DNA of 64,000 bases from Pseudogemmobacter hezensis (GTDB taxonomy: Bacteria > Pseudomonadota > Alphaproteobacteria > Rhodobacterales > Rhodobacteraceae), in contig NZ_JABJXT010000010.1 in the NCBI RefSeq assembly GCF_013155295.1, positions 1-64,000 on the forward strand. Direction: 5' to 3'. Position numbers and translations under genes: made by a program. Shown here one piece after another: positions 49,649-57,636 of this stretch (its first letter is position 1; every line of letters starts with the position of its first letter). The notes beneath the pieces are model-generated. The model was not told the DNA's origin. It did not search any database and was given only the letters and a program-made list of their open reading frames with translations.

Positions 49649-51550
49649 ATGCTGTTTTTGGAAAACACCTGGGCCGCAGAGCCGCATCCGGCAGGCACAT
49701 GGATCCTGCGGCTGAGCAATCTCGCTGACGAAGGCCTTGCGGGCTTTACCCTTTCTGTCACCTCGATCACCCGCGTGCTGGAAGATCATGTGATCCAGGG
49801 CGGGCGTCTGCTGACCCGCCACGCGAATTTCCACGAATTCGCGCCGCCCGAGGGCTTTACCCTCGCGCCGGGGCAGGCCTGGGAAATGCAGATCGAGGGG
49901 CTGAACCGCTCGCCCTTCCACCGCAATGACGCGGCAAAGACGGCCTGGGTGACACAGGCAGACGGGCAGCATATCGCGGTCCAGGTTGGCGATCTGATGC
50001 AGGGATCTGCGCCCCCTGGCCTGCCGCCGCCGCGCCTGCCCGAGGGGCGGCTGACGCTGCCTTTCGCGCTGATCCCCTGGCCGAATGAAATAGAGGCGGT
50101 GCCCGGCCCCGCGCCTGTTTTGCTGCATCTGGACCCGGCCAGCAGCCTTGCCGACAAGCGCCTCGCGCTGTCGGTCGATGCGCTGCATGCGCGGCTTTAC
50201 CCGGCGGCGCGGCGGGTGATCCAGCTGTCACCTGCGCCCGGCTCGCGTGGGCTGGCCTTTGAATACAGCGCCGCGATCCCGGTTGAGGGGTTCCGGCTGG
50301 ATTTCGGCCCGACGATCACGCTTTCCGCCAGTTCCGAGGCGGGCCGCCGCTATGGGCTGATCGCGCTGGCGCAGATGCTGCACGGGGCCTTTGCGGATCC
50401 GAAGTTCCTGTTCCCGGCCACGGGATATATCCAGGATGCGCCGCGCTATGGCTGGCGCGGCTGTCACCTTGATTGCTCGCGTCATTTCTGGCGGTTCGAT
50501 CAGGTCTGCCGGGTGGTCGATATCATGGCCTGGCAGCGGCTGAATATGTTCCACTGGCATCTGACCGATGATGAGGGCTGGCGGGCCGAGATCCGCGCCT
50601 ACCCCAGCCTGACCACGGTGGGCGCGACCCGGGCCGCAGGCCTTTCGCGGATGCCACCGCAGCTGGGGGACAGTTTCGCGCCGGTCAGCGGCTTTTACAG
50701 CCAGGATCAGATGCGGGCGCTGGTCGCCCATGCGGGCGGCCTTGGCGTTGAGGTCATGCCCGAGATCGAGACCCCAGGCCATGCCATCTGCATCACCGCC
50801 GCCTTGCCCCATCTGGTGGACCCGGATGAGCCTGCGGAAAGCTATCACCCGGTTCAGGGTTTCCCGAACAACAGCTGGAACCCCGGTGTCCCGGAAACCT
50901 TCACCGTTCTGGAAACCATCATCGACGAGCTGTGCGAGATCTTCCCCTCGCGCTGGTTCCATATCGGCGGCGATGAGGTGGCGCGGAATGCCTGGCTGGA
51001 AAGCCCCCGTGCCCGGGTGCTGATGCAGCGTGAGGGTCTGGCAGGCACATTCGAGCTGCAAAGCTGGTTTCTGAACCGGATCAAGGCCTTGCTGGATGCG
51101 CGCGGCAAGGTGCTGGTCGGCTGGAATGAGGTCGCGCATGGCGGCGGCGTGTCGCCCGAGGGCACGCTGCTGATGGCCTGGGAAAAGCCTGAGGTCGGTA
51201 TCGCGCTGGCGCGTGAGGGCTATGATGTGGTGATGACGCCGGGCCAGGCCTATTACCTCGACATGGTGCAGGGGCCTGACTGGCTGGAAAATGGCGCGGG
51301 CTGGGCCGGGCCTGTCACGCCCGAACAAAGCTACACTTACGAGGCCGCAGGCGAGTTCCCCGCCGACCTCGCCCATCATATGAAAGGCGTCCAGGCCTGC
51401 ATCTGGTGCGAGCATTTTACCACCGACGCCTGGTTCAATGACCTTGTCTTCCCGCGTTTGCTGGCGGTGGCCGAGGCCGCCTGGACCAATGCCGGGCATA
51501 AAGACTGGCAGCGTTTTGCCGCTCAGGCCCGGCTGCATCCGCTGCTGTAA
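49649..51550 (+). CDS. Family 20 beta-N-acetylhexosaminidase, no signal peptide
   Basis: A 633-residue GH20 enzyme. An N-terminal beta-rich domain (about 1-160) and a GH20b-like domain (160-255) precede the TIM barrel: DAPRYGWRGCHLDCSRHFW, FHWHLTDDEGWR, PEIETPGHA, then the catalytic Asp-Glu pair in HIGGDEVARNAW (about residues 445-447) and a VGWNEVAHGG strand. It uses substrate-assisted cleavage of terminal GlcNAc/GalNAc. The N terminus shows no signal peptide, so it should act on sugars imported into the cytoplasm. Ten bases after the SDR gene. Confidence 0.92.
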   Translation: MLFLENTWAAEPHPAGTWILRLSNLADEGLAGFTLSVTSITRVLEDHVIQGGRLLTRHANFHEFAPPEGFTLAPGQAWEMQIEGLNRSPFHRNDAAKTAWVTQADGQHIAVQVGDLMQGSAPPGLPPPRLPEGRLTLPFALIPWPNEIEAVPGPAPVLLHLDPASSLADKRLALSVDALHARLYPAARRVIQLSPAPGSRGLAFEYSAAIPVEGFRLDFGPTITLSASSEAGRRYGLIALAQMLHGAFADPKFLFPATGYIQDAPRYGWRGCHLDCSRHFWRFDQVCRVVDIMAWQRLNMFHWHLTDDEGWRAEIRAYPSLTTVGATRAAGLSRMPPQLGDSFAPVSGFYSQDQMRALVAHAGGLGVEVMPEIETPGHAICITAALPHLVDPDEPAESYHPVQGFPNNSWNPGVPETFTVLETIIDELCEIFPSRWFHIGGDEVARNAWLESPRARVLMQREGLAGTFELQSWFLNRIKALLDARGKVLVGWNEVAHGGGVSPEGTLLMAWEKPEVGIALAREGYDVVMTPGQAYYLDMVQGPDWLENGAGWAGPVTPEQSYTYEAAGEFPADLAHHMKGVQACIWCEHFTTDAWFNDLVFPRLLAVAEAAWTNAGHKDWQRFAAQARLHPLL

Positions 51551-51559
51551 GGGGCAATC

Positions 51560-53011
51560 ATGCGCATCGCTGTTGGCGGGATCCATACCGAATGCTCGAC
51601 CTCTTCCCCCGTTCTGATGGGGGAAGAGGATTTCCGCATCCTGCGCGGGGATGATCTGACCGCGCATGAGTATTTCGCCTTTCTCAGCCGTTACCCGGTT
51701 GAAATCGCACCCCTGTTGCATGCCCGCGCGGTGCCGGGTGGCCCGGTCGCGGCGCAGACCTATCAGGCGCTGAAGGCAGAGTTTCTGGCGCGGCTGCAGG
51801 CGGCGATGCCCTTCGACGCGGTCTATCTGGCCATGCATGGCGCAATGAAGGTTGAAGGGATGCAGGATGCCGAGGGCGACTGGATCAGCGCCCTGCGCGA
51901 GGTGGTCGGCCCGGATATGCTGATTGCGACCAGCTATGATCTGCACGGCAATGTCTCGGCCAGGGTGGTCGATCAGATCGACATTTTCGCAGCCTATCGC
52001 ACCGCCCCCCATATCGACACGCCCCAGACGATGGAGGCGGCGTTTGCGATGCTGCTGCAGGCGCTGGAAACGGGCCAGCGCCCCGGCGTGGTGCAGGTCA
52101 CCGTGCCCCTGTTGCTGCCAGGCGAAAAATCCTCGACCGAGGATGAACCGGCCAGATCCCTTTACGCCGCCCTGCCCAGCCATGAGGGGGCGGGCGTCTG
52201 GCGGGCCGATCTGATGATCGGCTATGTCTGGGCCGATGAGCCCCGCGCTACAGCCTGCGCGATGGTGACGGGCACCGATCATCAGGCGGCATCTGCGGCG
52301 GCGGTAAAGATCGCGGCGGATTTCTGGGCGGCGCGGGATGATTTCGCCTTTGGTCCGGTGACGGGCGCGCCCGGGGCGATGCTGGATCTGGCCGCCCGCG
52401 CCACCACGCGTCCGGTGATCCTGGCCGACAGCGGCGACAATCCCACCGGGGGCGGCGTCGGCGACCGCGCCGATATCCTTGCGGCGCTGATCCGGCGCGA
52501 CTGGCGTGATGCGCTGGTGGCAGGCATCACCGACCGCCCCGCGGTTGACGCCTGCTTTCAGGCAGGCCCGGGCGCGGTGCTGCCCCTGACCATCGGCGCA
52601 AGCCTTGATCCGCAAGGCGTGTCGGTTCGGGTGCAGGCCGAAGTGATCAGCCTGCATCCCGGTGCCAGCCCGCAAGAGGCGCAGGCGGTGATCCGCACCG
52701 GCAGCATCACCGTGGTTCTGGCGGCGCGGCGCAGGCCCTATCACAACCTGTCCGACTTCACGCAACTGGGGCTGGACCCGCGCGAGGTTGGGCTTTTGGT
52801 GGTGAAGTCGGGCTATCTCTCGCCCGAGCTGGCCCCGCTTGCCAATCCGAACCTGATGGCGCTGTCGGAGGGGGTGGTCTCGCAGGATATCGCGGCCCTG
52901 CCCAATCTGCACCGACCCGCTGGCACGCTTCCCTTTGCGGAGAACCGCGATTATCAGCCGCAGCCATACCTATCGCAGCGCTTTGGCGCAAAGGATTGCG
53001 GCCGCAGATGA
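51560..53011 (+). CDS. M81 family metallopeptidase (MlrC-like), copy 2
   Basis: A 483-residue M81 hydrolase with the same blocks as copy 1 but clearly diverged: GGIHTECSTSSP at the start, YLAMHGAMKVEGMQDAEGD, SYDLHGNVSARVV with metal-binding His, and ILADSGDNPTGGGVGD in the second half. Two M81 genes in opposite arms of one gene cluster are unusual and suggest two different amide or ester bonds to be cut, or two isomers. The stop overlaps the ATG of the MFS gene. Nine bases after the hexosaminidase gene. Confidence 0.88.
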   Translation: MRIAVGGIHTECSTSSPVLMGEEDFRILRGDDLTAHEYFAFLSRYPVEIAPLLHARAVPGGPVAAQTYQALKAEFLARLQAAMPFDAVYLAMHGAMKVEGMQDAEGDWISALREVVGPDMLIATSYDLHGNVSARVVDQIDIFAAYRTAPHIDTPQTMEAAFAMLLQALETGQRPGVVQVTVPLLLPGEKSSTEDEPARSLYAALPSHEGAGVWRADLMIGYVWADEPRATACAMVTGTDHQAASAAAVKIAADFWAARDDFAFGPVTGAPGAMLDLAARATTRPVILADSGDNPTGGGVGDRADILAALIRRDWRDALVAGITDRPAVDACFQAGPGAVLPLTIGASLDPQGVSVRVQAEVISLHPGASPQEAQAVIRTGSITVVLAARRRPYHNLSDFTQLGLDPREVGLLVVKSGYLSPELAPLANPNLMALSEGVVSQDIAALPNLHRPAGTLPFAENRDYQPQPYLSQRFGAKDCGRR

Positions 53012-54297
53012 ATCCCTGGATCTCCACCCTTCGCCGCCACCGTGTCGTGCGGGCCTCGGCGCTTGCGATCTTTCTCTTTGGCTTTGCCGGGGCGGCGACG
53101 GTGCCCTATCAGGCGCTGGTCGGCATCCAGGAGCTGGGCCTTTCTGATAGCCAATATGCGCTGATTGCGCTGTGCTCGTCGATTGCCAATGTGATCCTGT
53201 CGATTGGCTTTGGCCTCTGGTCGGATCGGTTCCAAAGCTATCGCCGCCCGCTGATCTTTGTCTCTTCCTTCGGGATCTTGGGCTTTGGGATGATCTGGGC
53301 GGCCCCTTCGGCGCTGAGCTTCACCATCGCTATGATCGGGCCGCTGGCCCTGTTCTACGCCACCAATTCGATGCTGTTCGGCAATGTCCGCGCCCATATC
53401 GCGAGTTTCGATCCGGCCGAGGCTGATGTGGTCAACGCCCTGATGCGGATGATGATTTCGCTGTCATGGGTGCTGGTTCCGGGCGCGGTTGGCCTGGCGC
53501 TGGTGGGCCAGCCCAGCATGATCGGGGCCTGGGCGATTGCCGCCGTTCTGTCGGCGGCCTGCCTGTGCACGATCATCTTCGGGCTGGAGCCTGACAATCC
53601 CAGACCCCGCCCCCCTGAACTGTCGCCTGAGGCCGCCGCCATCCCCACGGGCGGCACCGGAACCTCGGCGCTGGCACCCACGGCGGGCCGGGCGGATCGG
53701 CCCGTACAGGTGCGGGCGGCGGGCGCCAGCCTCAGCGGGATCGCGCAGATCCTGCATCCGGCTATCCTGTCGAAAGTTCTGGGCGTGGCGCTGATCAGCC
53801 AGGTTTTGCATGTCAATTCCGCCGTGATGCCGCTGATCCTGACCGGGCAGGCGGCGGGTGAGGCGGATAATGTCGGGCTGATCGTCGGCATGGTTGCCGT
53901 GCTTGAGGTGATCTTCATGTTCTACTGGGCCAGCGCCACCCGCCGGATTTCGGTCGTCAAAGCGCTGATGATCACCTCGGCGCTTTATCTGGTCTATCTG
54001 GTGGCAATCGCGTTCTCGACAGCGGTCTGGCAGATCTGGGTGGCCAGCGTGGTTGCGGGCTTTGCGGCGGCGGGGATCATCTCGCTGCCGATTTCATACC
54101 TGCTGGATCTGATCTGTGACCGCCCTGGCCTTTCGGCCTCACTGATTGCGGTGAATATGTTTCTGGGCGGCGCAATCGGGGCCGGGGTTTTCGCGCTTGG
54201 CACCTGGATCGGCGGCTATCCGGCGGCCTCGGTGCTGGCCGGGGTGGCGGGCGTCCTCGGGGCCGGGCTTTTGATTGTGCAGGAGAAGCGGGCATGA
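53008..54297 (+). CDS. MFS transporter, sugar-efflux-type
   Basis: A 429-residue transporter with twelve predicted membrane helices; a central cytoplasmic loop of about 60 residues (Pro/Ala/Gly-rich, near 195-250). The N-terminal half contains FGLWSDRFQSYRRPLIFVSS, the loop 2-3 D-R-R motif of MFS carriers. By its shape it resembles SetA-type sugar efflux carriers, but direction and substrate are not readable. ATG 53008 overlaps the M81 stop (ATGA); the frame upstream begins only with TTG. It is coupled to cutC downstream. Confidence 0.85.
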   Translation: MNPWISTLRRHRVVRASALAIFLFGFAGAATVPYQALVGIQELGLSDSQYALIALCSSIANVILSIGFGLWSDRFQSYRRPLIFVSSFGILGFGMIWAAPSALSFTIAMIGPLALFYATNSMLFGNVRAHIASFDPAEADVVNALMRMMISLSWVLVPGAVGLALVGQPSMIGAWAIAAVLSAACLCTIIFGLEPDNPRPRPPELSPEAAAIPTGGTGTSALAPTAGRADRPVQVRAAGASLSGIAQILHPAILSKVLGVALISQVLHVNSAVMPLILTGQAAGEADNVGLIVGMVAVLEVIFMFYWASATRRISVVKALMITSALYLVYLVAIAFSTAVWQIWVASVVAGFAAAGIISLPISYLLDLICDRPGLSASLIAVNMFLGGAIGAGVFALGTWIGGYPAASVLAGVAGVLGAGLLIVQEKRA

Positions 54298-55055
54298 CCA
54301 GGGTCACGCTTGAGATTTGCGTTGATGATGCGGCGGGCATTCAGGCCGCAGCCGCGGGCGGTGCCGACCGGATTGAGCTATGCGCGGCGCTGGCGCTTGG
54401 CGGGCTGACGCCCTCGGCCGGGCTGATGGCGCTGGCGGCAAAGGTCGGGATTGCCACCATGGCGATGATCCGCCCCCGCGCCGGGGATTTTTGCTGGTCT
54501 GAGGCAGAGGTCGAGGCGATGTGCGCCGAGATCCGCGCCAGCCGCGCGGCGGGCCTGGCGGGCGTGGTGATCGGGGCCTCGCACGCTGACGGCCGCCTGG
54601 ATGAGGCGGTGCTGAAACGGCTGATGCAAGAGGCCAGGGGCCTCGATGTGACGCTGCACCGCGCGATTGACCTGACCCCAGATCCCGAGGCCGCGATGCG
54701 GCTGGTCGCAGCTTTGGGCATTGGCCGGGTGCTGTCATCGGGCGGGGCGCAGAGCGCCAGCGCGGGCATGGCACGGCTGCAGGCCATGGCGGCGGCAGCG
54801 CCTGATGTCTCTGTCATGCCCGGCGGCGGCATCACAGCCGCGAATGCTGCAGATTTCGCCGCAGCCCTGCCCTTGAAAGAGATCCATGCCTCGGCCTCAT
54901 CCCTCGCGCCAGCACCTGCGCTGGCAGCAGTTCAGGCCTTTGGCTTTCAGCCCCCGGGCGCGAAGGTCACTGACCGCGAAAAGGTCGCGGCTTTGCGGCA
55001 GCGCCTGCATCAGATCGCTGCTGCTGGCGGGGCGGGGGCTGGCGGGGGCGGTTAA
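54294..55055 (+). CDS. cutC: CutC family TIM-barrel protein
   Basis: A 253-residue CutC protein: EICVDDAAGIQAAAAGGADRIELCAALALGGLTPS at the start, MIRPRAGDFCWSEAE, GVVIGASHADGRLD, DVTLHRAID and LSSGGAQSA with MPGGGIT. All blocks of the family are present. CutC was named for copper handling, but its direct role in copper is disputed. Its coupling (ATGA overlap) to a sugar MFS carrier in an amino-sugar cluster suggests a metabolic role. Its stop codon overlaps the convergent nagB stop by 4 nt. Confidence 0.92.
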   Translation: MTRVTLEICVDDAAGIQAAAAGGADRIELCAALALGGLTPSAGLMALAAKVGIATMAMIRPRAGDFCWSEAEVEAMCAEIRASRAAGLAGVVIGASHADGRLDEAVLKRLMQEARGLDVTLHRAIDLTPDPEAAMRLVAALGIGRVLSSGGAQSASAGMARLQAMAAAAPDVSVMPGGGITAANAADFAAALPLKEIHASASSLAPAPALAAVQAFGFQPPGAKVTDREKVAALRQRLHQIAAAGGAGAGGGG

Positions 55056-55831
55056 AGCCCCGCTTCGCCGCCTGCCGGGTGCACCAGCTCGTAATAGTCG
55101 CGCAGCCGCAGCTGGCTGGCGGCGCTTTCATCAATCACCACCGTCGCTTTTTGATGCATCTGCAGCACCGAGGCCGGGCAAGAAGCCGTCACCGGCCCCT
55201 CGATCATCTGCGCCACCACCCCGGCCTTGGCCGCGCCATAGGCCAGCAAAACCACCTCAGCGGCGCGCAAAATCGTGCCGATCCCCATGGTGATCGCATA
55301 TTGCGGCACATCCTCGGGCCGGGTGAAAAAGCGGGCATTGGCGTCGCGGGTCGAGCGGGTCAGCGTCTTGATCCGGGTGGCGGAATTCAGGCTTGAGGTC
55401 GGCTCGTTAAAGCCGATATGCCCGTTCAGCCCCAGGCCCAGCAGCTGCAGGTCGATCTGCCCCGCGTCCGAGATCGCGGCCTCATAGCGGATCGCCTCGG
55501 CCTCGGGGTCGGCGGCGTCGCCCTGCGGCAGATGCGCATTGGCCAGGTCGATATCGACATGGTCGAAAAGCTGCTGGCGCATGTAGTGCCAGTAAGAGCA
55601 GGGGTGATCGGGCGGCAGGCCGACATATTCATCAAGGTTGAAGCTGCTGGCGCGGGCAAAGCTGAGGCCCTCTTCGCGGTGCAGCCGGACGAGGCGGGCA
55701 TAGACCGCCTCCATCGTGCCGCCGGTGGCAAGGCCCAGCACGCTGGAGGGCATCGCCCGCAGCTGCGCAGACAGCAAATCTGCGGTGCGGTCAGCGGCTG
55801 CCCCGGCATCGGGCAGGATGAGAACCTTCAT
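55052..55831 (-). CDS. nagB: Glucosamine-6-phosphate deaminase
   Basis: A 259-residue NagB: LGLATGGTMEAVYARL (phosphate loop), FNLDEYVGLPPDHPCSYWHYM with the catalytic Asp, LLGLGLNGHIGFNEPTSSLNS carrying the His/Asn/Glu triad and ITMGIGTILRAAEVVLLAYG. It converts GlcN-6-P to fructose-6-phosphate and ammonia, completing the GlcNAc route that NagA starts. ATG 55831 is preceded by AGGGGG and is preferred to the longer frame. Co-directional with ridA 10 bases upstream; converges tail-to-tail with cutC. Confidence 0.95.
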   Translation of the reverse strand: MKVLILPDAGAAADRTADLLSAQLRAMPSSVLGLATGGTMEAVYARLVRLHREEGLSFARASSFNLDEYVGLPPDHPCSYWHYMRQQLFDHVDIDLANAHLPQGDAADPEAEAIRYEAAISDAGQIDLQLLGLGLNGHIGFNEPTSSLNSATRIKTLTRSTRDANARFFTRPEDVPQYAITMGIGTILRAAEVVLLAYGAAKAGVVAQMIEGPVTASCPASVLQMHQKATVVIDESAASQLRLRDYYELVHPAGGEAGL

Positions 55832-55841
55832 CGCGGCCCCC

Positions 55842-56234
55842 TTACAGCGGTTTCCAGGCGATGGCGTCGATCTCGATCTTTGCATCCACCATCAGCCGCG
55901 ATTCCACCGTCGAGCGGGCGGGGGGATGATCGATGAAATGCTTTTCAAACACTGCGTTGAAGCTGGTGAAATCGCGCGGATCATCCAGCCAGCAGGTGAC
56001 TTTGATCACATCTTCCAGCCCGCAGCCCGCCAGTTTCAGAACGGCTTTGAGGTTTTCGATCACCGCCTCGGTCTGGGCGACGATGCCGCCCTGGACGACC
56101 TCGCCATTGACAGTGGGCACCTGGCCCGAGACATGAACGTAGTCCCCGGCGCGAACAGCCTTGGCAAAGGGGCGGCGGGTGCCACCTGCCTGCGGATCGG
56201 CGGTGTCGTAGCGGATGAGTTTCTTGTCAGACAT
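55842..56234 (-). CDS. RidA family protein (enamine/imine deaminase)
   Basis: A 130-residue RidA/YjgF protein: FAKAVRAGDYVHVSGQVPT, EVVQGGIVAQTEAVIENLKAVLKLAGCGLEDVIKVTCWLDDPRDF and the terminal ARSTVESRLMVDAKIEIDAIA with the active-site Arg. RidA hydrolyses reactive enamines and imines released by PLP dehydratases, which fits with the DSD1-type PLP enzyme of the neighbouring operon. ATG 56234 is chosen; the longer frame includes operator-like DNA. First gene of the leftward ridA-nagB pair. Confidence 0.93.
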   Translation of the reverse strand: MSDKKLIRYDTADPQAGGTRRPFAKAVRAGDYVHVSGQVPTVNGEVVQGGIVAQTEAVIENLKAVLKLAGCGLEDVIKVTCWLDDPRDFTSFNAVFEKHFIDHPPARSTVESRLMVDAKIEIDAIAWKPL

Positions 56235-56249
56235 GGCACCCTCGGATCG

Positions 56250-56263
56250 GGAAATAATTTTCA
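56250..56263. promoter_or_regulatory. Operator-like palindrome before ridA
   Basis: On the - strand TGAAAATTATTTCC, nearly the box seen at 47691-47704. It lies 16 bases upstream of the ridA start, so a bound repressor would block transcription elongation or initiation. Confidence 0.4.
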
Positions 56264-56321
56264 CAGCACCGTTAGTAATATCGAAGTGGGTGGCAATATA
56301 AACAGAAAACTGCCGGAATGC

Positions 56322-56336
56322 TGTAATTAAATTTCA
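56322..56336. promoter_or_regulatory. Second operator-like palindrome before ridA
   Basis: TGTAATTAAATTTCA, one base off the HexR-type consensus TGTAATTAAATTACA known for RpiR-family regulators. It lies 88 bases before the ridA start. Confidence 0.45.
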
Positions 56337-56420
56337 TAACGCAGGGCAGGAAAAGGGAATGCCGTGCGACACTGCCGCTGCGGCCAAGCCCGCCGGGCCC
56401 GGGCAGCTGGCCTGAATATG

Positions 56421-56762
56421 TCAGTCTTTGCTGCCCAAAAGCCGCGACCAGAAGCCGCCAGAGCCTTTGGCAGGGGCGGGTGCGGCTGCCCCGGGCGCAG
56501 AGCCCGGTGCCAAGCTGGCGGCAGCCTCAGGCGGGGGTTTCTTTTTGCCGCCCCGGGCAGAAAGTGCCTGCTGGCCTGCCTCGCTGATGCGGTAATGCCG
56601 GGCGGTTACGATGCGCAAAAGGCCCAGATCGGTCATGCGTTCGGCTGCATCAACGGCCTCATCGCCGCGCGGGTCGTCACGCAGGGAAAGCACGCCGCCG
56701 GGGGCAGCTTTGGCCTCGGCCAGTAAAGCCAGCCAGAGCGGGGGCAGGGGTGCCGTGCTCAT
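56421..56762 (-). CDS. Hypothetical small protein with winged-helix-like N terminus
   Basis: A 113-residue protein. The first 70 residues (SLRDDPRGDEAVDAAERMTDLGLLRIVTARHYRISEAGQQAL) look like a small winged-helix domain, as in plasmid or phage regulators; the rest is a Pro/Ala/Gly-rich tail ending in GGFWSRLLGSKD, which may be an amphipathic or interaction tip. No signal peptide. I do not recognise a family. It stands alone between ridA and the TetR gene. Confidence 0.6.
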   Translation of the reverse strand: MSTAPLPPLWLALLAEAKAAPGGVLSLRDDPRGDEAVDAAERMTDLGLLRIVTARHYRISEAGQQALSARGGKKKPPPEAAASLAPGSAPGAAAPAPAKGSGGFWSRLLGSKD

Positions 56763-56949
56763 AGCGGGCAGAGCCCGTCAGGCAGGCGGCGGCCCGCAGT
56801 GCCCCCGCCGGATCTTTTGTCGCAAATCACGCGAATCGCCCTCCAGAGCGCCGGAAATGGTGCTCATCATGGTAACTTAGCTATGTTAACGCATTCGCCC
56901 CATAAGAGCAGTGCAAATTTCCATGATCACAGACCCTGACAGCTGATCA

Positions 56950-57540
56950 TCAGGACGGATCTGCGGGGGGCGTGTCACCGTCTTTCAGGGAATCGGGCGA
57001 TGCCCCCGCAAGGCGCATGATATCGGCGGCCAGGGCCTTCCAGGTGGCCTCTGGCAGGCCGATCAGGCCGAAGGACTTCAGGTAGAATATGCCCTCGCTT
57101 GCCAGAAAGGCCACCGCGCTGGCGCGGTCCTGCGGATTTTGCGGATCCAGATCGCTGAGGCGGGCATCATACCAGGCCTTTGTCTCGGCAACCTGATCCG
57201 GGCTTTGCAGGATCGCCGTCATCATCATCGCCGAGCGGGCGAAATCGGCCGTCACCTGGGCCAGATTGGCGCGGATATGGCCCCGGATCACCGCCTGGGG
57301 CGAGGGATCGGGGCCAAGACCCTCGTGGACATCGGCCTCGAAGGTATCGCCCCATCGGCTGACCATGGCGCGGATCAGGTTCTCGCGGGTGCCAAAGCAA
57401 TATTGCACGCCGCCGCGGGTGATCCCCGCCGCCTTCGCCACCGCGCCAAAGCTAAGACCCGCCGCGCCGCTTTCGGCGACCACGCTCTCGGCGGCATCCA
57501 GCACCTTGTCACGGTCAATACTGCGAGGCCTTCCGGACAT
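56950..57540 (-). CDS. TetR family transcriptional regulator
   Basis: A 196-residue TetR-type repressor. Helix-turn-helix: DAAESVVAESGAAGLSFGAVAKAAGITRGGVQYCFGTRENLIRAMV (residues 15-60), typical TetR_N; C-terminal ligand domain of all helices. It is divergent from a DHA2-type MFS efflux gene across 96 bases that contain a small palindrome (57570-57580). The arrangement is typical for a repressor that senses a toxic compound pumped by its neighbour. Confidence 0.92.
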   Translation of the reverse strand: MSGRPRSIDRDKVLDAAESVVAESGAAGLSFGAVAKAAGITRGGVQYCFGTRENLIRAMVSRWGDTFEADVHEGLGPDPSPQAVIRGHIRANLAQVTADFARSAMMMTAILQSPDQVAETKAWYDARLSDLDPQNPQDRASAVAFLASEGIFYLKSFGLIGLPEATWKALAADIMRLAGASPDSLKDGDTPPADPS

Positions 57541-57569
57541 TTTCTGACTTTCTTTTCTGGCTATCTTTT

Positions 57570-57580
57570 CAGTGCAACTG
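57570..57580. promoter_or_regulatory. Possible TetR operator
   Basis: CAGTGCAACTG, a small palindrome (CAGT/ACTG arms) in the middle of the 96-base divergent gap between the TetR and MFS genes. Short arms keep confidence low. Confidence 0.3.
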
Positions 57581-57636
57581 TATTTATATCAGCGCCGGGG
57601 CGCCTTGTCGCCTTCTGTTTATGACGGGTTTTTCCA

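Noticed and set aside
50228-52912. An 894-codon open frame on the - strand
   Set aside because: Antisense to the well-supported GH20 and M81 genes; no ribosome site, no recognisable motif.
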